The notes below the pieces were generated by a model that saw nothing but the letters and a program-made list of their open reading frames with translations, searched no databases and was not told the origin of the DNA. From UBA2112 sp964596695 (GTDB lineage: Bacteria; Patescibacteriota; Saccharimonadia; Saccharimonadales; Saccharimonadaceae): a DNA stretch of 64,000 nucleotides. A program made the position numbers and the translations under genes. The stretch is taken from NCBI GenBank assembly GCA_964596695.1, contig CAZQVE010000004.1, positions 46,653 through 110,652 on the forward strand. The letters are read 5' to 3'. Below are positions 25,646 to 34,116 of the stretch, piece by piece. Position 1 is the first letter of the stretch. The number at the start of each line of letters is the position of its first letter.

Positions 25646-26459
25646 CCAGTGGCTTAGCGAAGCAACCGCTCTCCTAAAAAAGGCTGAGATCAATTCGGCC
25701 CGGCTCGACGCGGAGTTAATACTTGCGCATACCCTGCGAAAACCACGAACATACCTGCACGCACATAGCGACGAGTCACTGGACGGTAGGCAGGAAGACA
25801 TAGCAAGTGCCCGCCTGAAATTACGGCTAAATCACACGCCAGTCGCCTATATTATTGGCCACAAGGAGTTTTATGGCCGACAATTCAAGACAACACCTGC
25901 GGCGTTAATCCCACGACCAGAATCGGAAGTAATCATCAGTTTACTTGGCGAATATCTTCCCAAGCATCCTCCTCTCATTCCAGAAAAGATAACGCTCGTT
26001 GATGTCGGCACGGGAAGCGGCTGTCTCGGAATTACCGCCAAACTAGAATGGCCAGAGCTCGACGTGACACTCATCGACATCAGCAAGCATGCCTTGAATC
26101 TGGCCAAGGAGAACGCCACCGCCCTCAACGCGGAGGTTCGTATTATGAAAAACGATCTGCTTCGTAATTTTGGCTCGACGGCCACTGTAATTATCGCTAA
26201 CCTGCCTTATGTCGACCGAACCTGGGAGGTGTCCCCAGAGCTTCACGCCGAACCGGACGAAGCCCTGTACGCTTCTAAACGAGGTCTGGCACTGATTTAT
26301 CGGTTACTCGAACAGGCTGTCTTATGGCTCGCGCCAAACGGTCACATCCTTCTCGAATCGGATCCCCGACAACAGCCCGACATCATCGCGCATGCAAAAG
26401 CTCTTGGCTACCAGCACGATAAAACAGAGGGGTTCGTGACGGTATTTAGTCGTCCGTAA
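25632..26459 (+). CDS. prmC: Release factor glutamine methyltransferase
   Basis: Methylates the Gln of the GGQ motif in RF1 and RF2. N-terminal helical domain (residues 1-75), then the SAM domain with LVDVGTGSGCLGI and a catalytic IIANLPYV; the usual NPPY tetrapeptide is NLPY here. The ATG at 25632 gives a family-like start (MPTYDQWLSEA) and overlaps prfA by 14 bp; an in-frame ATG at 25590 or 25608 would overlap more. The 3' end overlaps the convergent htrA gene by 14 bp. Confidence 0.92.
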   Translation: MPTYDQWLSEATALLKKAEINSARLDAELILAHTLRKPRTYLHAHSDESLDGRQEDIASARLKLRLNHTPVAYIIGHKEFYGRQFKTTPAALIPRPESEVIISLLGEYLPKHPPLIPEKITLVDVGTGSGCLGITAKLEWPELDVTLIDISKHALNLAKENATALNAEVRIMKNDLLRNFGSTATVIIANLPYVDRTWEVSPELHAEPDEALYASKRGLALIYRLLEQAVLWLAPNGHILLESDPRQQPDIIAHAKALGYQHDKTEGFVTVFSRP

Positions 26460-27639
26460 GCGGCGTATACGCTGCAAGCGTGACAGTAATCGTCTTTTCT
26501 TTGCCATCCCGCAGGATCGTCAACTGAACCTGGTCACCGATGGTATATTCCGAAATCAAGCTGGATACGCTTCCTCGTTCACCCACTTCTCTGTTGCCAA
26601 CTTTCGTGATGATATCTTTATCCTTGAAACCAGCCTTGTCAGCCGGACTGCCGCTAATCACGCCCGAACCGCTGTTTGACGTAATGTATGCGCCTCTTTT
26701 TACTGGCAATTTGTACTGTTTCGCTACCTCTGGCGTGATCGATATGTAGTTCACACCAAGATACGCACGCTGAACTTTACCTGTTTTCTGCAAGTTTTTG
26801 ATAATACCCTTTGCCGAATTTATCGGAATCGAGAAACCAATCCCCTGCGCATCTTGAGCTACCGCCGTATTGATACCAATCACCTGCCCACTCAGGTTGA
26901 CCAGAGGACCACCAGAGTTTCCGGGGTTGATCGCCGCGTCCGTTTGCAATAAGTCCGTCAAATTCTCAACCGAGTCGCCGTCTTGTGCTGATACCGGTCG
27001 CCCTGTACCGGATATAATACCGCTCGTGACCGTGTTCTGGTATTCACCAAGTGAATTGCCGATTGCGACGACCTTTTGTCCGATACGTACCGAACTGGAG
27101 TCACCCAAGACAGCCGGAGTAAGGTTATCTACGTTGTCCAGCTTGATAAATGCCAGATCATTTAGCGGATCGGTACCAAGTACCCGCGCGTTATCATAAA
27201 CCGTCCCGTCGCTCGTAACGACTTGCAGACGGCTACTTCCTGATACAACATGCTTATTGGTCAGGATATATCCGTCGTTACTGATAATAATGCCGCTACC
27301 AGCGCCCCGTAGTGTTCGGGTACCGAAAAATGTTTCCGCTTGCCCCTTGGTAATAATCGAGACAACGCTTGGCCCGACCTTGCTAGCGACAGACGATATA
27401 GTCTCCTCGTCCTTACTGACGATAGCATTGCCATCCGCCACGGAACCACGATCAAGATGCGTGGCAGTATTCGCGAAATGTGATGCGACATAGCCACCAC
27501 CAAGTCCTGCCGTAAAACACGCCGCGAGCAGTATTATGATAGCGGCAATGTATTTGCCCGCTTTCAAATTTCCACGACGGCTCACGACCGTATAGCTTGC
27601 TGGTGACTTTGGCGATGAATCTTTCTTGCCCTCGTTCAT
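26446..27639 (-). CDS. htrA: Serine protease, HtrA/DegP-like, membrane anchored
   Basis: Surface quality-control protease. 397 aa: cytosolic N-terminus, one membrane helix (about 30-52), trypsin-like domain with catalytic His in TNKHVV, Asp in LNDLAFIKL and Ser in GNSGGPL, and one C-terminal PDZ domain (about 300-390, SGSPADKAGFKDKDIITKVG). One PDZ domain and an N-terminal anchor match S1C proteases of gram-positive-type envelopes. Confidence 0.95.
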   Translation of the reverse strand: MNEGKKDSSPKSPASYTVVSRRGNLKAGKYIAAIIILLAACFTAGLGGGYVASHFANTATHLDRGSVADGNAIVSKDEETISSVASKVGPSVVSIITKGQAETFFGTRTLRGAGSGIIISNDGYILTNKHVVSGSSRLQVVTSDGTVYDNARVLGTDPLNDLAFIKLDNVDNLTPAVLGDSSSVRIGQKVVAIGNSLGEYQNTVTSGIISGTGRPVSAQDGDSVENLTDLLQTDAAINPGNSGGPLVNLSGQVIGINTAVAQDAQGIGFSIPINSAKGIIKNLQKTGKVQRAYLGVNYISITPEVAKQYKLPVKRGAYITSNSGSGVISGSPADKAGFKDKDIITKVGNREVGERGSVSSLISEYTIGDQVQLTILRDGKEKTITVTLAAYTPLTDD

Positions 27640-27676
27640 ACTATCCCCACTCTATCTTTTTTATCTGATATTTCTC

Positions 27677-28471
27677 TTAGATGCTTCCAATGCTTGCCGA
27701 GTTGAAGAGTGTCAGTAGTACTATCATCACCCCGACTACAAGGAGTAATGGAAGAAGAATATCACCCGTCCTAATCTTTTCATGTGCCCTATACGACGAA
27801 TAGACTCGTTCCGCCAAAAAGCTTATACCAAGCAACAACAGTGTTGCTTGTGGCAGCTGCACCATGCCTGCATACGGCAAGCTGTACGCGATTGTCCAGT
27901 GATATGTCAGCCAGCCTATCTCAGCGAATACAAACCCCCAAGCCAGGCTCAAGAACCGAGCGTCACTATCCGAGTGCGAGACCAATACATGCCGGGCACA
28001 AGAATAACCGATTACCCATAGGACAAGTACGACGAGTGATGATGGCCACTCGTATGAAAAGCTCTCGAGCGCCATACTACCAACAACCATAGCGACGGCC
28101 GCCTGAACCGCGACATAGCTCCTTTTTGACCGGGGCTTCAAGAGTAATAACCAACTGGCATACAGGACGCTGAGACCTATCTGTATAGCAAGGCTATTAT
28201 CACCAGGTGTCTGACCGGCTAGATATATCAATAACACGACACCGACACTTACAATGATATCGACAACGTTCGCTTCGATATGTGCGAACCAATATCGTGG
28301 ACGAACGGCCAGTATTCGCCACTTGCTGAGCAAGACAAGCGTAATCGCTAGCCATGGCGTTCCTGTCGATACTGTTAATATCAATACCGCTGTTGCCAAT
28401 GCGATATTCAATAAGATATAAATTACTTCGCTTAACAGTGACCGTCGTCTAACAACCCGTAGAAGTTCCAT
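27677..28471 (-). CDS. Polytopic membrane protein, unrecognised
   Basis: 264 aa with about eight or nine hydrophobic segments (for example VIYILLNIALATAVLILTVS, VVDIIVSVGVVLLIYLAG, ATLLLLGISFLAERVY, DILLPLLLVVGVMIVLLTLF) and a short basic N-terminus. No motif recognised. An extended -10 (TGCTATACT on the minus strand, 28487-28482) ends 10 nt before the ATG. It lies between the LCP gene and htrA, so an envelope role is plausible but unproven. Confidence 0.75.
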   Translation of the reverse strand: MELLRVVRRRSLLSEVIYILLNIALATAVLILTVSTGTPWLAITLVLLSKWRILAVRPRYWFAHIEANVVDIIVSVGVVLLIYLAGQTPGDNSLAIQIGLSVLYASWLLLLKPRSKRSYVAVQAAVAMVVGSMALESFSYEWPSSLVVLVLWVIGYSCARHVLVSHSDSDARFLSLAWGFVFAEIGWLTYHWTIAYSLPYAGMVQLPQATLLLLGISFLAERVYSSYRAHEKIRTGDILLPLLLVVGVMIVLLTLFNSASIGSI

Positions 28472-28492
28472 AAACTATCTTAGTATAGCATG

Positions 28493-30202
28493 TTAATCTG
28501 ATGTTGCTGGTTGGGGGCCGATGATGAGAACGAATTTTATCGATGAATCAACCTGCACGGGCGGCGTGCCTTTAGTGATTTTTACGTCGTAGCGCTGCTC
28601 TAGTTTAGCCGCGGTTCCGCCGTTGTTATCTGAACCGATACGATAGAGCGTATACTGTGGATAATCGCCGTCAGGCGCGTTGTCGATGGCTCCGATAGTA
28701 TAGTTGTCCTCTTCCAGCTCATCCGCTTCCGACTGGGCAAGTCCCACTTCGCCCGATCCATTCAACACGGCAATCGGTGCTGCTTCCCGCACGACAGGAT
28801 TAGGCGACAGCTTCTGTTTGATAAGCGCCCGGAGATCACTATAATCATATGTTCCTGCTGCAGGCACTACAACACTCTGACCATTCTCATTACCTGTGGT
28901 CATGATAGGGTCATCACCATCGATCAGGCTGATTGAATTGATACTATCGCTTGGGATATTCTGTGCCAAAGACACGAGCGTACGGAACTCCTTGGTCTCG
29001 AATGTGGTACGGAGATTGTTGCCGAGAGCATCGATAATCGCCGAGACTTTGCCGAAATCGGCCAGAACACCAGCACTGACCGCCTTCTCACGGAGCGCCT
29101 TCAGAATCTTTTGCTGGTTTTTCTCGCGATCAAAGTTCGACTGCGCTAATCCCCATGTTGGTACGGAGTCTCCACGTGCTTGAGCCAAATAGAGTACATG
29201 TTCGGCGTCGAGTTTTTGCGGCCCAGGACCATAGTCGATAAAGTGACCGCGCGGCGGACATCGTCGCAACTCCTCAGCACGCGACACTCTGTAGTCGCCC
29301 ACACCACACTTCCAGTCGAAATTACTGTCCATAACGCTACCTGGCTCAATACCGGCTGGTACAGCGCCGTTGCCCTCTATGTTGATGGTAAGTGAGCCGC
29401 CAACGGCATTTACCATGTCGCGCATAACGGTATAGTTGACGTTAACACCGTATTGGATATTGAGGCCAAATATATCGCCAATAAAATTCGCCGACTTCGT
29501 CAATGCCTTCCTGTCAGCATCAATACCCTCCTTACCTTCATGGCTACAGCTGTAATAGACGTTGATTTTACCCTGATAACCCGATGCACAGGCGCGGCCA
29601 TACTTTACATATAGGTCACGCGGGATACTGATCATATAGGCGTTTTTCTTGTGCTGATCAATGCTCAAAATCATCATCGAATCAGTCAGGTTAGCCCCAT
29701 TATGACCAGGGTCATCCTCGGATGTACCGAGTATTAATATATTGCTGCGCCCATTCGCGTCTTGCTTGAGCGGCTGATTCTGGAAAATACCAAAAATACT
29801 TCCCTTGAACACATTACTGCTCGCGACAATCGTCTTGATACCGATATACGCGCCGACTCCAATAAGAATAATAAGGAGTGCAATCGCAATACGCTTGATC
29901 CACTTGCGCCGACGATGCGGTCTCTTCGGACTGTCCGGCCTCCGTCGTCTTTTCTTAGGCTTTTCCTGCTCCTCATCATCGTCAAGACCTCTCAGCGACG
30001 CGTCTATCTCTGACCGGCTGATGCTGCTTCGAGTTGGCTGCGGCTTGGATTGCGATTTGGGCTGCGGCTTTTCGACCTCTGGATTAGCCGATTGTTCACC
30101 ACTAATAATCGCCGGGTTCTCTTCACCACCCAACACCCCTCCAACCCTCCGTGAGGGCCGACGGGGTACAAATCCGTCCATTGATGTTTGTCGTCTCGCC
30201 AT
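28493..30202 (-). CDS. LytR-CpsA-Psr (LCP) family protein with LytR C-terminal domain
   Basis: LCP enzymes transfer polyprenyl-linked glycopolymers to peptidoglycan. 569 aa: a long Pro/Lys/Arg-rich cytosolic segment (1-105), a membrane helix (about 106-128), the LCP domain (about 150-410, with NILILGTSEDDPGHNGANLTD, SIPRDLYVKYG and LAQARGDSVPTWGLAQSNFDREKNQQ marking the phosphate-binding Arg/Asp sites) and a LytR_C domain (about 470-560). Ribosome binding site AGAGGAAG. Confidence 0.93.
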   Translation of the reverse strand: MARRQTSMDGFVPRRPSRRVGGVLGGEENPAIISGEQSANPEVEKPQPKSQSKPQPTRSSISRSEIDASLRGLDDDEEQEKPKKRRRRPDSPKRPHRRRKWIKRIAIALLIILIGVGAYIGIKTIVASSNVFKGSIFGIFQNQPLKQDANGRSNILILGTSEDDPGHNGANLTDSMMILSIDQHKKNAYMISIPRDLYVKYGRACASGYQGKINVYYSCSHEGKEGIDADRKALTKSANFIGDIFGLNIQYGVNVNYTVMRDMVNAVGGSLTINIEGNGAVPAGIEPGSVMDSNFDWKCGVGDYRVSRAEELRRCPPRGHFIDYGPGPQKLDAEHVLYLAQARGDSVPTWGLAQSNFDREKNQQKILKALREKAVSAGVLADFGKVSAIIDALGNNLRTTFETKEFRTLVSLAQNIPSDSINSISLIDGDDPIMTTGNENGQSVVVPAAGTYDYSDLRALIKQKLSPNPVVREAAPIAVLNGSGEVGLAQSEADELEEDNYTIGAIDNAPDGDYPQYTLYRIGSDNNGGTAAKLEQRYDVKITKGTPPVQVDSSIKFVLIIGPQPATSD

Positions 30203-30273
30203 AAATACTTCCTCTACTATACAGAACTTTGCCGCTTATGAATAGCGTTCTGGAGTATTCCGGAAAGTTCCGT

Positions 30274-30279
30274 TATAGT
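30274..30279 (+). promoter_or_regulatory. -10 box of lepB, leaderless type
   Basis: TATAGT ends 8 nt before the lepB ATG at 30288; no Shine-Dalgarno sequence fits between. Confidence 0.5.
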
Positions 30280-30287
30280 AGGTAGAA

Positions 30288-30887
30288 ATGGAACAAACAT
30301 TCGGTAAGCGCCACCCATGGGTGAAAGATTTTGCGGGTCTTCTCTTTTTCGTACTCGCTGTTATCCTCGGCACCGTCCTTATTAACACCTACGTTTTTCG
30401 AAGTTTCAATGTCGAAGGACCGAGCATGGAAAAGACACTTTACACCGGTGACCGTCTGATAGTTAACCGTTTGCCCGTTACTTGGGCACAACTACGAAAT
30501 GAACCATACATTCCACCCAGGGGGGACATTATCGTCTTTAAGAATCCGCAATATACAGCCGGAAATCCCGATGAGTACATCGTAAAACGCGTTATTGCCT
30601 TCGCCGGTGAGCGTGTCGTGCTGAAGGATGGGCACTATACCGTCTACAACAAGGAGCATCCCAAAGGCTTCAACCCGGACGATGCTAACCACGGTGAGCC
30701 CGGCAGCCCTACGAGCGGCAGCTTCGACGGCGTAGTGCCAGACGGTACGTTATTCGTTAGTGGTGACCACCGCCAGGGGAACTATTCTTTCGACTCACGC
30801 AATGGTCTCGGGTATATCCCGCTCTACGATATTGTCGGTCCGGTCGGTTTACGAATCTTTCCATTTACCGGCATCCGGACGTTCTAG
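30288..30887 (+). CDS. lepB: Signal peptidase I
   Basis: Removes signal peptides of Sec substrates at the outer face of the membrane. 199 aa with one N-terminal membrane helix (about 18-38), catalytic Ser in EGPSMEKTL, catalytic Lys in YIVKRVIAFAGE and the C-terminal SGDHRQGNYSFDSR box. Ends one base before the parB stop on the opposite strand. Confidence 0.95.
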   Translation: MEQTFGKRHPWVKDFAGLLFFVLAVILGTVLINTYVFRSFNVEGPSMEKTLYTGDRLIVNRLPVTWAQLRNEPYIPPRGDIIVFKNPQYTAGNPDEYIVKRVIAFAGERVVLKDGHYTVYNKEHPKGFNPDDANHGEPGSPTSGSFDGVVPDGTLFVSGDHRQGNYSFDSRNGLGYIPLYDIVGPVGLRIFPFTGIRTF

Positions 30888-31766
30888 CTATCCTAGTAGT
30901 TTTGTAATACGTTCAAAGTCTTCGTCGTTTTTAAAACTAATGACAATTCGCCCCGCCCCTTTGGTATTTGAGCGAACCTGAACTTTCGTCGCGATACGTT
31001 TTTCCAACCGGTGAACCACCGTCTCATGATGCGGTGCCGTGACCACGCCAGACTTGGCGGGTTTTTTGGCTGTTTTCATGTCAACGATATACTGTTCGAT
31101 TTTACGCGCACTCCATTCTTCACGAATAATTCGCGGGAGAATAGTCGTCACGACGTCAGGATCAAGATTGACCAACGGTCGGGCCTGACCCTCTGTTAGC
31201 TTGCCGTCTCGCAAGGCCTTTTTGACATCTTCTGACAAGCGTAGCAGACGCAATGTATTGCTGATAGCACTGACTGATTTACCCCCGACGCGCGCACCGA
31301 TTTCTTCTAGCGACAGATTAAACTGATCGCGAAGCTTTAGATATACCGTAGCTGTTTCTAACACGTTCAGGTCACGGCGCTGAATGTTTTCAATCAGCGA
31401 TAGCTCGAGCTTATGTTGGTCATTGAGAGTTCGTACCAATGCCGGAATTTTGTCGATCCCAGCACGGCCAGCAGCGCGAAAACGCCGTTCACCGGCAACA
31501 ATCTCGTATTTGTCACCCACGGGAATCACTACGATTGGCTGAATAATACCGTGTTCTTTGATTGACTGCGCCAGTTCATCGAGCGCTTCGTCGTCAAACA
31601 CTCGTCGCGGCTGGTCGGGATTAGTAACGATTTCGCTGAGCCTCAGGTTGCGCAGGTCACTCAATTTATCATCCTGAGCGGCCGTCGGGTCAAGTGACTC
31701 GTCGAGTAGTTCAGTCGGGATTAACGAATCGAAACCACGGCCTAGACCCATTTTTTTAGCCGACAC
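30888..31766 (-). CDS. parB: Chromosome partitioning protein ParB
   Basis: CTP-dependent clamp that spreads from parS sites. 292 aa: N-terminal GLGRGFDSLIP peptide that contacts ParA, the ParB/sulfiredoxin domain with PDQPRRVF and AGERRFRAAGRAG (CTP/arginine patch), HTH region (NLSLEEIGARVGGKSVSAISNTLRLL) and a C-terminal dimer domain. Overlaps parA by 11 bp. I found no obvious parS (TGTTTCACGTGAAACA-like) in the window. Confidence 0.96.
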   Translation of the reverse strand: MSAKKMGLGRGFDSLIPTELLDESLDPTAAQDDKLSDLRNLRLSEIVTNPDQPRRVFDDEALDELAQSIKEHGIIQPIVVIPVGDKYEIVAGERRFRAAGRAGIDKIPALVRTLNDQHKLELSLIENIQRRDLNVLETATVYLKLRDQFNLSLEEIGARVGGKSVSAISNTLRLLRLSEDVKKALRDGKLTEGQARPLVNLDPDVVTTILPRIIREEWSARKIEQYIVDMKTAKKPAKSGVVTAPHHETVVHRLEKRIATKVQVRSNTKGAGRIVISFKNDEDFERITKLLG

Positions 31767-32520
31767 GATCCATCACCTCCTTGGCGACGGCTTTATACGC
31801 GCGAGCGCCTTTGCTCCATTTGTCATACGCACCGATAGGTACGCCATGGCTCGGTGCTTCAGCCAGGCGGATATTGCGCGGTATGCTTGTAGTGAACACC
31901 TTGTCGGCAAAATGTTTTTTGATCTCGTCATGCACTTGATTGCTCAGCGTCGTTCGCGTATCCATCATCGTCGGGAGCACGCCCATAAGCTCGAGACCGG
32001 GGTTCATACCCTTCCTAACCAACTTCATCGTCTCAAGTAGCTGTCCAAGACCCTCCAGCGCATAAAATTCAGCTTGCACGGGTAGAAGCACGTGTTTCGC
32101 CGCGATCAAGCCGTTAACCGTCAGTAGACTCAAACTCGGCGGACTGTCAATGATAATAACGTCGTAATCATCGGCAACGGTATTCAATGCGGTTCGTAGG
32201 CGAGTAAATTTGTGTTGCAATGCAGCCATTTCCACCTCGGCATTAGCTAGGTGTGATGTCGTTGGTGCCAGTGACAGGTTCTTGTGCTCGGTCTTAATAA
32301 CCGCTTGGGCGAGCGGCGTACTCTGTAGCAACACTTCGCTCATCGTTGTCTCAAGCTTCGTTTTATCGACGCCGAGTCCGCTGGTTGCGTTACCCTGCGG
32401 GTCGAGATCGACCAGCAATACTCTTTTGCCGGATTTTGCCAGATAGTACGCAATGTTAACCGCTGACGTCGTTTTACCAACGCCACCTTTTTGATTGGTT
32501 ACGGCGATAACACTCGCCAC
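31756..32520 (-). CDS. parA: Chromosome partitioning ATPase ParA/Soj
   Basis: Walker-type ATPase that positions ParB-origin complexes. 254 aa with the deviant Walker A KGGVGKTTSAVN, switch DLDPQGNATSGLG and Walker B DVIIIDSPPSLSLLT. No N-terminal DNA-binding extension, as in chromosomal ParA. Confidence 0.97.
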   Translation of the reverse strand: MASVIAVTNQKGGVGKTTSAVNIAYYLAKSGKRVLLVDLDPQGNATSGLGVDKTKLETTMSEVLLQSTPLAQAVIKTEHKNLSLAPTTSHLANAEVEMAALQHKFTRLRTALNTVADDYDVIIIDSPPSLSLLTVNGLIAAKHVLLPVQAEFYALEGLGQLLETMKLVRKGMNPGLELMGVLPTMMDTRTTLSNQVHDEIKKHFADKVFTTSIPRNIRLAEAPSHGVPIGAYDKWSKGARAYKAVAKEVMDRVG

Positions 32521-32565
32521 TACTTAAGTCCCTCGCTCATTTGCCTCATTATACCATGAGCATAT

Positions 32566-32619
32566 ATAAAAATCCCACTCTGCAAAGCACGAGGCGTTAG
32601 CCGAGCTTTAACAGGTGGG
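32566..32619 (-). terminator. Three-tier terminator downstream of rplU
   Basis: On the minus strand CCCAC/GTGGG, AAAGC/GCTTT and GGC/GCC form nested stems followed by ATTTTTAT. It ends the rplU transcript. Nested short stems with linkers resemble the modular palindromes elsewhere. Confidence 0.75.
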
Positions 32620-32651
32620 AAACCTTTTCCAAATTCACTTCGGATGGGGTT

Positions 32652-32670
32652 GGGAAGACGGAGTCTTCCC
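32652..32670. terminator. Hairpin overlapping end of rplU transcript
   Basis: GGGAAGAC/GTCTTCCC with a 3-nt loop begins 2 bp after the rplU stop. A TTTTATTT tract follows it on the plus strand, so it may also stop antisense transcription toward rplU. Confidence 0.6.
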
Positions 32671-32672
32671 TT

Positions 32673-32978
32673 TTATTTGATCGAGCTGATCTGAATCTGG
32701 CTATACTTTTGGCGATGGCCAGTCTCTTTGTGAACGCGTTTTTTCGCCTTGTAGCGGATCACGCGGATTTTGTCGCCTTTTACTTCAGCTTCGACAACTT
32801 TCGCGCTTACCTTTACGCCCTTTACTAGCGGCGTACCGAGGACGGTCTTGTCACCGTCGATCGTTAGGAGTGCATCAAGTGTGAGCTCTTTTGTTCCATC
32901 CGGGAGGCGGTCCACCAGGAGGGTCTCTTTTTCGGCGACAATATATTGCTTGCCACCAACCTTGACTACTGCTTTCAT
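32673..32978 (-). CDS. rplU: 50S ribosomal protein L21
   Basis: bL21, 101 aa: MKAVVKVGGKQYIVAEKET at the N-terminus and KRVHKETGHRQKYSQIQISSI at the C-terminus. GAGGA ribosome binding site. The usual partner rpmA (L27) does not follow; a terminator comes directly after the stop, so L27 must be elsewhere or absent. Confidence 0.97.
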   Translation of the reverse strand: MKAVVKVGGKQYIVAEKETLLVDRLPDGTKELTLDALLTIDGDKTVLGTPLVKGVKVSAKVVEAEVKGDKIRVIRYKAKKRVHKETGHRQKYSQIQISSIK

Positions 32979-33012
32979 ATGTTCCTCATATTATTAGTAC
33001 AATCAATGATAA

Positions 33013-33041
33013 ATTGTAACAGATACGGCGCTTCTTTACAA
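33013..33041 (-). promoter_or_regulatory. Promoter of rplU
   Basis: Minus strand: TTGTAA (33041-33036), 17-bp spacer ending GTATCTGT, TACAAT (33018-33013). The same GTATCTGTTA(C/T)AAT context recurs at serS and rpsU. Confidence 0.75.
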
Positions 33042-33047
33042 GGGTGA

Positions 33048-33105
33048 CCACGACCCACAACAGCAATGCGCCAAGAGCACCGCAGCGCAGGTGCGTGGGT
33101 CGTAG
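33048..33105. repeat. Palindromic element after galU
   Basis: Outer arms CCACGACCCAC (33048-33058) and GTGGGTCGTAG (33095-33105) pair with one mismatch; the inner segment TGCGCCAAGAGCACCGCAGC is also found, with one change, in the element at 33948-34116. It abuts the galU stop codon. Confidence 0.6.
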
Positions 33106-33930
33106 CTACTGGCGGTTCACAATCAGTTGATTAGCGTGGAGCCAGCCATGGACATTGCCACAATCCAGATATTCGCCGACCGCGGGCACGACCGTAACAG
33201 TAACGTTCTCCAGTACTGCCTGACCGATCGGCTCGATGATATAGAACTCACCCGATACCTCTAACTGCGCATAGTTATAGATTCGCGTCAGCATATCGTA
33301 GTTCAATATATATTTGCTAATGTTAATCTGGTTGCTCGGCGCCTGCCCTACCGGGGGATGTTCGACAATACGCGCAAATGCGCCAGTATCGTCGTCAAAA
33401 TCAATCACGCCATAACGAGTGACCTCTTCTGGCGCCACAGACGCGGAAAGGAGGCTATTGCCGCCTTCGGGCGTTGCCTCCATCAAGCGCGACAGTTCAG
33501 ACGAACCGTCCGGATTGTAGACAAAATCATCACCGCCCAACACGGCCACCGATTCACCTTTTTTCAGATGAGGAAATACCAGTGCTACTGGTATGGCGGT
33601 GCCGTATTTGGCATTACTGTCCTGCTCAACGAAATGAAACGCGATGTTGTGCGGTGGTCGCGCCAGCTCAATCAAGTCTTGTTTGCGATTATATTCAAGA
33701 AAGTGATTTAGCCGCTCATTGTCCGAATAATATTGTTGCAGCTGCGTGCTGCCCCTGTTAACGACGAAGAATATTTCAGTAATACCAGCCTTGATACAGT
33801 CTCGTACGACATAGTCTACAATCGGTCGGTTACCGACAGGCAGCATACATTTGTCGATTGCTTTAGTGATAGGCAGTCGGCGCGTCCCCCAGCCAGCCAC
33901 AGAGATGATTGCTTTAGTAACAGTACTCAT
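33106..33930 (-). CDS. galU: UTP--glucose-1-phosphate uridylyltransferase-like nucleotidyltransferase
   Basis: Makes UDP-glucose for glycans. 274 aa, close to GalU length. Nucleotide-binding start VAGWGTRRLPITKAIDKCMLPVGNRPIVDYVV (Gly-rich loop plus the substrate Lys), VLGGDDFVYN for the metal Asp, and LEVSGEFYIIEPI. The first loop reads GWGTRRLP where GalU has GlGTRfLP. TATAGT on the minus strand ends 8 nt before the ATG. Confidence 0.88.
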   Translation of the reverse strand: MSTVTKAIISVAGWGTRRLPITKAIDKCMLPVGNRPIVDYVVRDCIKAGITEIFFVVNRGSTQLQQYYSDNERLNHFLEYNRKQDLIELARPPHNIAFHFVEQDSNAKYGTAIPVALVFPHLKKGESVAVLGGDDFVYNPDGSSELSRLMEATPEGGNSLLSASVAPEEVTRYGVIDFDDDTGAFARIVEHPPVGQAPSNQINISKYILNYDMLTRIYNYAQLEVSGEFYIIEPIGQAVLENVTVTVVPAVGEYLDCGNVHGWLHANQLIVNRQ

Positions 33931-33938
33931 ATCTAAAT

Positions 33939-33944
33939 ACTATA
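33939..33944 (-). promoter_or_regulatory. -10 box of galU, leaderless type
   Basis: TATAGT (minus strand) ends 8 nt before the ATG at 33930; the palindromic element begins right behind it. Confidence 0.5.
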
Positions 33945-33947
33945 TTA

Positions 33948-34116
33948 TCATGACTTACGCACTTGGATGCATCGCAAGGCACTGGCGAAGCACGGAACGA
34001 GCCGTACAAGAGGTACGGTGAAGTGAGTACTGGAGCCAGTAACGCAGCGGTGCGCCAAGAGCACTGCAGCGCAGCGGGCTGAGCCCGCTGACAGGCAGTG
34101 CGGTGCGTAGTCATGA
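33948..34116. repeat. Modular palindromic element, largest copy
   Basis: Fills the whole gap between the CAP-protein stop codon (34117) and the galU -10. Outer arms TCATGACTTACGCA (33948-33961) and TGCGTAGTCATGA (34104-34116) pair with one extra base. Inside are CCGTAC/GTACGG (34002-34018), TACTGG/CCAGTA (34028-34041) and AGCGGGCT/AGCCCGCT (34073-34089), joined by GCAAGG, GCGAAG, GGAACG, TGAAGT and GCGCCAAGAGC linkers. No reading frame. Family not recognised. Confidence 0.65.

Noticed and set aside
30888..32520. parS site close to parAB
   Set aside because: No sequence near TGTTTCACGTGAAACA was found by eye in the window.
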